This document shows positions 58,402 to 64,000 of a stretch of 64,000 bases of DNA, one piece after another. This DNA comes from Gammaproteobacteria bacterium Ga0074134. GTDB taxonomy: Bacteria; Pseudomonadota; Gammaproteobacteria; Ga0077554; Ga007554. Position 1 is the first letter of the stretch; every line of letters begins with the position of its first letter. Below the pieces are notes generated by a model that saw only the letters and a list, made by a program, of their open reading frames with translations, searched no databases and was not told the origin of the DNA. The position numbers were made by a program, and so were the translations under genes. The DNA is taken from the NCBI GenBank assembly GCA_001464965.1, contig LNEJ01000026.1, positions 20,539 through 84,538 of the forward strand. The letters run 5' to 3'.

Positions 58402-61400
58402 ATGCGTTGTTCAGGAAACCAGCTCGTATACCTAACGTTATTCACAGGCATACTGGCAATTGCGCCCGGCAGCGGCGTAGCAGCATCCAATGAATGCGCA
58501 AACTGGGTAGCAAAAATCGTCTCAGTGGAAGGCGCGGTAGAGACGCGCACACACATGGAAGCGGCATGGCAGCCTGTCAAGCCAAACCAGGTTTTTTGCC
58601 CCGGCAACATGATCCGCACCCAGGCGCACAGCCGTGCCGCACTGCTGCTGAACAACCAAACGGTACTGCGGCTCAGCCAGAAATCCACGCTCACCTTCCC
58701 CGCACCCCAGGCTGACAAACCGTTCTGGCTGGAACTGCTGAATGGCGCAATCAACGTCATTACCCGCACCCCGCAAAGATTCCAGGTTGACACGCCCTTC
58801 GTCAACGCCGCCGTGGACGGCACGGAATTCCTGGTAATCGCCGCGGAAAACGAGGCCACCGTATCGGTGTTCGAAGGCCAGGTCAGTGCCACCAACCCAC
58901 AGGGACGACTGGTGCTGAAAAGCGGTGAATCGGCCAGCGCCGGCCCTGGCCAACCACCGGTATCGCGTATTCTGGTTCGCCCGCGCGATACCGTGCAGTG
59001 GGCACTTTATTACCCCCCGGTGCTCAGCTATCGCAGCGAGGATTTCCGTGAGGGCGCCACAACCTCTTGGCAAGGCCGCGTACGCCAGTCCATCGCCGCA
59101 TATCAATCGGGCAAACTGTCCGACGCTCTGGAAATCGTTGCCCAAACCCCGCCAGACGCGCAAAACGCCCCATCCTTCTTCACCTACCGCGCCGCATTAT
59201 TGCTCGATGCCGGACGCAGCGACGAAGCCAGCGCCGACCTCCAGACCGCTCTCGGCCTCGACCCCAGTCATGGACCCGCCATCGCCCAGCAAGCCATCAT
59301 CGCCATCACACAAAACCGGCATGACCAGGCACTCGAACTGGCTAAGCGCGCTGCCACGCATTCACCACAGGCCGCCTCCTCATGGATTGCGCTTTCCTAC
59401 GCCGAACAGGCCAGCTTCAACCTCCCCGCCGCACTTGATGCCGGACAACAGGCGGTGGAAAAAGAACCCGGCAACGCCCTGGCCTGGGCGCGCCTCGCCG
59501 AACTGCGGCTGTCGCTGGCCGACCTCGACGGCGCACTGTCCGCCGCCAGCAAGGCAGCAACGCTCAACCCGGATTTCGCGCGCACCCAAACCGTACTCGG
59601 CTACGCCCGCCTCGTCCAGACCGACACCCGCGCCGCACGCCAGGCATTTGAACGCGCCATTGCCCTCGACTCCGCCGACCCACTGCCCCGCCTCGGCCTG
59701 GGCCTCGCCAAAATCCGCGACGGCGAACTCGCCGCAGGCCGCGAAGAAATCGAAATCGCCACCGGCTTAGACCCCAACAACGCCCTGGTGCGCAGCTACA
59801 TGGGCAAGGCCTATTACGAAGAAAAACGCAGCACCCTCGCCGCCACCCAATTCGATATCGCCAAGGCACTGGACCCCAATGATCCTACGCCGTGGTTCTA
59901 CGACGCCGTTCTCAAGCAGAGCGTCAATCAGCCGGTGAAGGCATTGCAAGACCTGCAAAAATCCATCGAGCTGAACGATAATCGGGCGGTTTACAGATCG
60001 CGCCTCCTGCTCGACAGTGACATTGCGGCACGCAGCGCCAGCCAAGCAAGGGTCTATAGCGATCTAGGCTTCCAGCAACGAGCACTGGTGGAAGGCTGGA
60101 AATCACTCAACGCCGATCCCGTCAATCACTCCGCGCACCGTTTCCTCGCCGACTCTTACGCCGCCCTGCCACACCATGAAGTCGCCCGCGTCAGCGAGTT
60201 GCTTCAGGCGCAACTGCTGCAACCACTCAATATCAACCCAATCCAGCCACAATTGGCGGAAAGTAATCTGGGCATACTGGATGGCGCGGGACCATCGAGA
60301 ATGGCATTCAACGAGTTCAATCCGCTGTTTACCCGCAACAGGGTTGCAATACAGGCCAACGCCATCGCGGGTGGAAATGACACTTTGGGGAATGATCTTG
60401 TCGTTTCAGGAATGCAGGGGCGTATGTCTTATAGCATAGGGCAATTTCATTATCAGACCGAGGGATTCCGGAAAAATAACGATATAAGACAAGATATATA
60501 CAACATATTTCTTCAGGGATCCTTGTCTCACAAAACCAGCGTCCAAGCCGAATTCAGGTCATCGGACAGAGCAAATGGCGACCTGGCCCTGCGCTTTTCT
60601 CCAAGCAATTTCTCATCCACACTGAGGGAGAATACTGACACCGAGACATCAAGACTCGGATTCCGTCATGCCTTCTCACCCTCATCGGACCTGCTTGGTT
60701 CAATCATCTTCAAAAACTCCGATTCAAATGTTTACGATGTAAACCCAGCGCTCAGTACCACTGCGGCAAACAAGGATCAGGGTTATATCGGCGAAGTTCA
60801 GCATCTCTTCCGCACGGGGCGATTCAACCTCACCAGCGGAATCGGACATTACTCACTGAGCCGGAAGACGGAGATCAGCATAGATTTTGGAATACCTTTT
60901 ATACCTAAAACAGCAGTATCCACGACGGATGAGTTAAAGAGAGATAATGTTTATTTCTATTCACGGACGAATATTCTGGATGAAATGACATTTGTGCTTG
61001 GCGCAAGCGCCGACAGATATCAGGGAACACTCATGGATAAAAACCAGATAAACCCCAAGTTGGGGCTAATCTGGAACACCTCGCCGACAACCACGGTGCG
61101 CGTGGCCGCTTTCAGGGTTTTGAAAAGAGATTTGCTCACCAACCAAACCCTTGAACCAACGCATGTCGCGGGCTTTAATCAATTCTTTGATGATTTCGAT
61201 GGAACAGATTCCAAACGTTATGGCGTTGCCATCGACAAAAAACTGACAGCATCCATATTCAGTGGAGTGGAAATCTCCAAGCGGGACATGACCATCCCTT
61301 ATGAAGAAATAGTTTCGCAAGAAATGTTCACCGCAAACTGGAAAGAGAAATTAGGCCGATTTTATTTATATTGGTCGCCACAACCCTGGCTATCGACTAG

Positions 61401-61776
61401 CATGGAATATAATCTTGAGCGCCTCAATAGAGACCGCAACTTCACGGTGGATTTAACCGGTTTAAAGACTCACAAGTTACCTCTGACTATCAATCTATTT
61501 GATCCGTCGGGGCTCTCGATGCAGTTCAAGGCAACCTACTTCAATCAGACGGGGGACTTTGTCGACACCGTATCTTCCACGGTGACGCACGGAAACAGTC
61601 AATTCTGGATTGCGAATATCAGCGCAAACTACAGACTCCCAAAGCGTTACGGTATTATTTCAACAGGGATCAACAATTTATTTGATGAGCATTTCAGTTT
61701 CCAGGATACCAATCCAGCAACCCCGCGCGCACAACCGGGGCGACTTGTTTTCACCAAATTTACACTCACTTTTTGA
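58402..61776 (+). CDS. FecR-TPR-outer membrane beta-barrel protein
   Basis: A 1,124-residue envelope protein with three parts. After a signal peptide (LTLFTGILAIAPGSGVAA, to about residue 28) comes a FecR-type domain (about 38-180; KIVSVEGAVETR, NAAVDGTEFLVIAAEN). A TPR array of about ten units follows (about 215-590; LDPNDPTPWFYDAVLKQ-type repeats). The last 490 residues are antiparallel beta-strands ending with an aromatic FTKFTLTF, like a TonB-receptor barrel terminus (NNLFDEHFSF). No plug domain or TonB box is seen. I use ATG 58402; the longer frame begins at a TTG. It is 90 bases after the cyclase and probably works with it. Confidence 0.85.
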   Translation: MRCSGNQLVYLTLFTGILAIAPGSGVAASNECANWVAKIVSVEGAVETRTHMEAAWQPVKPNQVFCPGNMIRTQAHSRAALLLNNQTVLRLSQKSTLTFPAPQADKPFWLELLNGAINVITRTPQRFQVDTPFVNAAVDGTEFLVIAAENEATVSVFEGQVSATNPQGRLVLKSGESASAGPGQPPVSRILVRPRDTVQWALYYPPVLSYRSEDFREGATTSWQGRVRQSIAAYQSGKLSDALEIVAQTPPDAQNAPSFFTYRAALLLDAGRSDEASADLQTALGLDPSHGPAIAQQAIIAITQNRHDQALELAKRAATHSPQAASSWIALSYAEQASFNLPAALDAGQQAVEKEPGNALAWARLAELRLSLADLDGALSAASKAATLNPDFARTQTVLGYARLVQTDTRAARQAFERAIALDSADPLPRLGLGLAKIRDGELAAGREEIEIATGLDPNNALVRSYMGKAYYEEKRSTLAATQFDIAKALDPNDPTPWFYDAVLKQSVNQPVKALQDLQKSIELNDNRAVYRSRLLLDSDIAARSASQARVYSDLGFQQRALVEGWKSLNADPVNHSAHRFLADSYAALPHHEVARVSELLQAQLLQPLNINPIQPQLAESNLGILDGAGPSRMAFNEFNPLFTRNRVAIQANAIAGGNDTLGNDLVVSGMQGRMSYSIGQFHYQTEGFRKNNDIRQDIYNIFLQGSLSHKTSVQAEFRSSDRANGDLALRFSPSNFSSTLRENTDTETSRLGFRHAFSPSSDLLGSIIFKNSDSNVYDVNPALSTTAANKDQGYIGEVQHLFRTGRFNLTSGIGHYSLSRKTEISIDFGIPFIPKTAVSTTDELKRDNVYFYSRTNILDEMTFVLGASADRYQGTLMDKNQINPKLGLIWNTSPTTTVRVAAFRVLKRDLLTNQTLEPTHVAGFNQFFDDFDGTDSKRYGVAIDKKLTASIFSGVEISKRDMTIPYEEIVSQEMFTANWKEKLGRFYLYWSPQPWLSTSMEYNLERLNRDRNFTVDLTGLKTHKLPLTINLFDPSGLSMQFKATYFNQTGDFVDTVSSTVTHGNSQFWIANISANYRLPKRYGIISTGINNLFDEHFSFQDTNPATPRAQPGRLVFTKFTLTF

Positions 61777-61804
61777 ATTTCATCTAAAAACGGAGATATT
61801 GAAA

Positions 61805-62146
61805 ATGAAAAATATCAGAAATTTGTTTTTCTCAGTCACCTTGAGCATGGCAATGTTGCCGCTGAGCGCGTGCGCGGTAATGAAAGACAAAGGTGATGAC
61901 GAAACAGTCAAGGAACCCCTACAATCCGAGCTATTGCCTTTCCGCATCGTCTTTGATGCCAAAGGCACCCCGCTTATCCAGGATAAAGACGGGAAAATCC
62001 TGACTCTCGAAAAAATACGGTTCCCAATAAAAGAAGTGAGAGAAATAGAAAATCTTCACAATATTTCCGTAATGGGCGTTATTGGATCGCATTACACTAT
62101 TATAGTAATAGACGGCAAAGCCTATAAGATTAATTTGCCACACTAA
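61805..62146 (+). CDS. Small lipoprotein downstream of the FecR-TPR-barrel gene
   Basis: A 113-residue lipoprotein: MKNIRNLFF, a hydrophobic stretch and the lipobox PLSAC with the acylated Cys near residue 22. The mature part is a small strand-rich domain (LPFRIVFDAKGTPLIQDKDG, HYTIIVIDGKAYKINLP) that I do not recognise. ATG 61805 follows a GGAGA ribosome site, 28 bases after the barrel gene, so it is probably in the same transcript. It could assist the barrel or act as a periplasmic cofactor; this is inference. Confidence 0.75.
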   Translation: MKNIRNLFFSVTLSMAMLPLSACAVMKDKGDDETVKEPLQSELLPFRIVFDAKGTPLIQDKDGKILTLEKIRFPIKEVREIENLHNISVMGVIGSHYTIIVIDGKAYKINLPH

Positions 62147-62190
62147 CCAAGAAAGCAATCTGATTAGCCCGGATGAACTGAAAGGGAATT

Positions 62191-62224
62191 CGGGGAGTAT
62201 TGTTCCTCCACGGAAATCTCCCCG
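62191..62224 (+). terminator. Weak hairpin after the lipoprotein gene
   Basis: CGGGGAG, a 20-base loop, then CTCCCCG, followed by GATTTCAT. There is no strong T-run. It may end the cyclase-barrel-lipoprotein transcript. Confidence 0.35.
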
Positions 62225-62265
62225 GATTTCATATCATCTCATCCGGCCTACGCTCGCCGGCATCA

Positions 62266-62300
62266 GAATACCGGACATAAATGGGTTATGTCCGGTATTC
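62266..62300. repeat. Perfect 15-bp inverted repeat overlapping the argJ stop
   Basis: GAATACCGGACATAA, a 5-base loop, then TTATGTCCGGTATTC. One arm encodes the last four codons and stop of argJ (EYRT, TAA). The other lies in the 3' flank. It forms a strong hairpin with no following T-run. Confidence 0.85.
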
Positions 62301-63500
62301 CGCATTGATCCGCACGTAGTCATAGGAGAAATCGCAGGTCCACACCCTGTCGTGACTAATGCCACGGCCTAGGTGGATGCGCACGGTGATTTCGTCGCGT
62401 TCCATCACCTGCTGCCCCAGTTCTTCATGGTATTCAGGCGCGCGTCCGCCGTTGCGGACGATGCAGACTTCATCAAGATAGATGGAGATTCGTCCAACAT
62501 CCAGGCCAGCAAGCCCGGCGCGGCCCACGGCGGCGAGGATGCGGCCCCAGTTGGGATCGCTGGCAAAGAATGCGGTTTTAACCAAAGGAGAATGGGCGAC
62601 GGCATAGGCCACCAGTGCGCACTCGTCAACGCTCTCGCCTTCTTGCACGTCAATGGTAATCAGCTTGGTGGCGCCTTCGCCATCGCGGATGACGGCCTGC
62701 GCAAGCTCGGTGCAAACCTCGGCGACCGCCGTGCACAGCTGCTTATAGGCATCATTGGATGTGCTGGCAATGGGCGCGAGTGCGCTTTTTCCTGTGGCGA
62801 TCAGCACACATGCATCGTTGGTGGAGGTGTCGCCGTCCACGGTGATGCGGTTAAATGATACCGCCACCGCTTCGTTGAGGCATTGCTGCAAAAGCGCGGG
62901 ATCACAGGCCGCATCGGTGGCGACAAAGGCAAGCATGGTGGCCATATCGGGGCGGATCATACCCGAGCCTTTGGCGATGCCGGTGACGGTGACTGACTGC
63001 CCGTCTATCAGCAGGCGGCGCGATGCGCCCTTGGGCACGGTATCGGTAGTCATGATGCCGTACGCTGCATCCTCCCAGCCTGCCTCATTCAGATTTGCGC
63101 AGGCCTCTGGCAACCCGGCAGTGATGCGCTGCACTGGCAAGGGCTCGCCGATCACGCCGGTGGAGAACGGCAGGACGGACTCGGGCATACAGCCGGCCTG
63201 TTGTGCCAGCGCAGCGCAACAGCTCAGGGCATCACGCATACCCTGTTCACCGGTACCGGCATTGGCGTTGCCGGTATTGATCAGCAGGTAGCGAGCGGCA
63301 GCAAGATGATTGCGGGCCACGATCACCGGCGCGGCGCAAAAGGCGTTACGCGTGAACACGGCGGCGCAACGCGCGCCCTCCGCCAGCTCCACCACCACCA
63401 GATCACGCCGCCCCGGCTTTTTGATACTTGCGCATGCCGTGCCGAGCCGGACGCCCGCCACCGGATGCATCTCCGGCAAACCTGTCAACCCTACCGCCAT
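62286..63500 (-). CDS. argJ: Bifunctional glutamate N-acetyltransferase / amino-acid acetyltransferase
   Basis: A 404-residue ornithine acetyltransferase of arginine synthesis. It recycles acetyl groups from N-acetylornithine to glutamate. The autoproteolysis site [20 protein letters not shown] splits the precursor at the conserved Thr. [34 protein letters not shown] and the C-terminal [15 protein letters not shown] are family hallmarks. ATG 63500 ([10 protein letters not shown]) is chosen by homology. The C-terminus overlaps a perfect inverted repeat. Confidence 0.97.
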   Translation of the reverse strand: MAVGLTGLPEMHPVAGVRLGTACASIKKPGRRDLVVVELAEGARCAAVFTRNAFCAAPVIVARNHLAAARYLLINTGNANAGTGEQGMRDALSCCAALAQQAGCMPESVLPFSTGVIGEPLPVQRITAGLPEACANLNEAGWEDAAYGIMTTDTVPKGASRRLLIDGQSVTVTGIAKGSGMIRPDMATMLAFVATDAACDPALLQQCLNEAVAVSFNRITVDGDTSTNDACVLIATGKSALAPIASTSNDAYKQLCTAVAEVCTELAQAVIRDGEGATKLITIDVQEGESVDECALVAYAVAHSPLVKTAFFASDPNWGRILAAVGRAGLAGLDVGRISIYLDEVCIVRNGGRAPEYHEELGQQVMERDEITVRIHLGRGISHDRVWTCDFSYDYVRINAEYRT

Positions 63501-63600
63501 CCCCTTAATCCTCAACAATTATACTAGTATTTGCCACCGGAGTGAGCTACTGCTCATAAATCATTCACCAGCCTTAAACCTAACGGTTTCAGCCATCACA

Positions 63601-63943
63601 TCAACTAACGGAACATCTTGTCAATGGACTATATGGCACGTCAGACGACAACCCCCGAAGCTCTATATCACCTGTGTTAGGATCACGGTCTACTAAAATT
63701 CCACGCTCCATAAAATCATCAACGTAGAATGCATTCATATTCAGGTGAATAGAAAGAAAAGGACCATCATTTGGATCACCGGTCGGATCAACCAATATCT
63801 CGCCTATACGCTGCGCCTTACCAATATCTGCTTCACCATAATTTAAAAACAGACTAATTTCTGTAATCCAGACCCTCCTAGGAAGAGATTTTATACGATA
63901 ATATGTAGTGGCATAGTTAATTTGGCCACCTGATTATGGGTGA
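63601..63943 (-). pseudogene. Unknown gene, 5'-truncated, probably by an insertion sequence
   Basis: An open frame of about 110 codons with no plausible ATG, closed upstream by TAA at about 63944. The readable product includes YYRIKSLPRRVWITEISLFL, NYGEADIGKAQRIGEILVDP, GPFLSIHLNMNAFYVDDFME and VDRDPNTGDIELRGLSSDV. I do not recognise it. The frame runs without stop up to sequence that looks like the end of a mobile element, so the true 5' end was probably separated by insertion. An internal TTG at 63795 could start a short 64-residue product. Confidence 0.45.
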
Positions 63944-63954
63944 TAACATCACCC
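63938..63954. repeat. Short perfect hairpin near the putative IS end
   Basis: GGGTGAT, AAC, ATCACCC. It lies between the truncated unknown gene and the start of the edge ORF and may belong to the terminal region of an insertion element. Confidence 0.5.
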
Positions 63955-63976
63955 TCAATATAAAACAGGTGACGAA

Positions 63977-64000
63977 ATGGCAAAAAGCAGACGGACATTC
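63977..64000 (+). CDS. Start of a probable transposase (cut by window edge)
   Basis: Only eight codons are visible: MAKSRRTF, preceded by AGGTGA as ribosome site. A basic MAK..RRTF start is typical of IS3-type OrfA transposases (MAKxRRTFTPEFK pattern), but eight residues are too few for certainty. Position next to a gene truncated at 63944 supports an insertion sequence beginning at about 63930. Confidence 0.4.

Overview
The window is chromosome of a Gram-negative proteobacterium. The heptose-LPS genes, the fused bifunctional hldE, the glnE-ilvE-zinc-finger-waaF-waaC order and the aroQ-accB-accC-prmA block fit Gammaproteobacteria best. A betaproteobacterium is not excluded. No 16S gene is present, so the assignment rests on gene content and order. 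An alternative complex III operon and several extra c-type cytochromes suggest a respiratory, possibly chemolithotrophic lifestyle; that is inference.

Layout. 1-2153: trpE (cut by the window edge), gph and rpe on the minus strand. 2293-3611: a DUF3530 hydrolase-like protein and a CopD-like membrane protein. 3733-9080: two large paralogous secreted beta-helix proteins with CSLREA and DUF11 regions and GlyGly-CTERM-like tails, separated by a repeat-bearing spacer. 9409-17018: a seven-gene alternative complex III operon (actA-B1-B2-C-D-E-F) with the usual ActB fusion split in two. 17764-18957: a DegS/AlgW-type periplasmic protease. 18958-20402: decayed DNA with an ISAs1 transposase remnant and a frameshifted ankyrin-repeat gene. 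20446-30838: tRNA-Gln, rpsI-rplM, an ABC-2 exporter, a thioredoxin-like ferredoxin, prmA, accC-accB, aroQ, tlpA, dsbD and cutA, all on the minus strand. 30900-33092: groES-groEL with a near-consensus sigma-70 promoter, a perfect CIRCE operator and a strong terminator. 33151-34696: a MauG-type dihaem peroxidase, a cupredoxin and a truncated cytochrome c. 34792-40153: pilU, glnE, ilvE and a small zinc-finger protein.

40175-55309 is a lipopolysaccharide core locus. waaF, waaC and a truncated deacetylase lie on the plus strand. Converging on them from the minus strand are lpxL, hldE, hldD, gmhA, gmhB, a GT4, two GT9 enzymes, an asparagine-synthase-type amidotransferase, an O-antigen ligase-like protein and a GT2. 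Gene debris lies where the two halves meet. The locus covers ADP-heptose synthesis, heptose transfer, outer core extension and ligation.

55359-62146 is the most interesting block. A Crp-family regulator with an intact cyclic-nucleotide cassette is divergent from a CHASE2-adenylate cyclase. Next comes a 1,124-residue FecR-TPR-outer-membrane-barrel protein and a small lipoprotein. I propose this as an envelope-to-cAMP signalling module. The window ends with argJ, then an unknown gene that seems cut by an insertion sequence running off the right edge.
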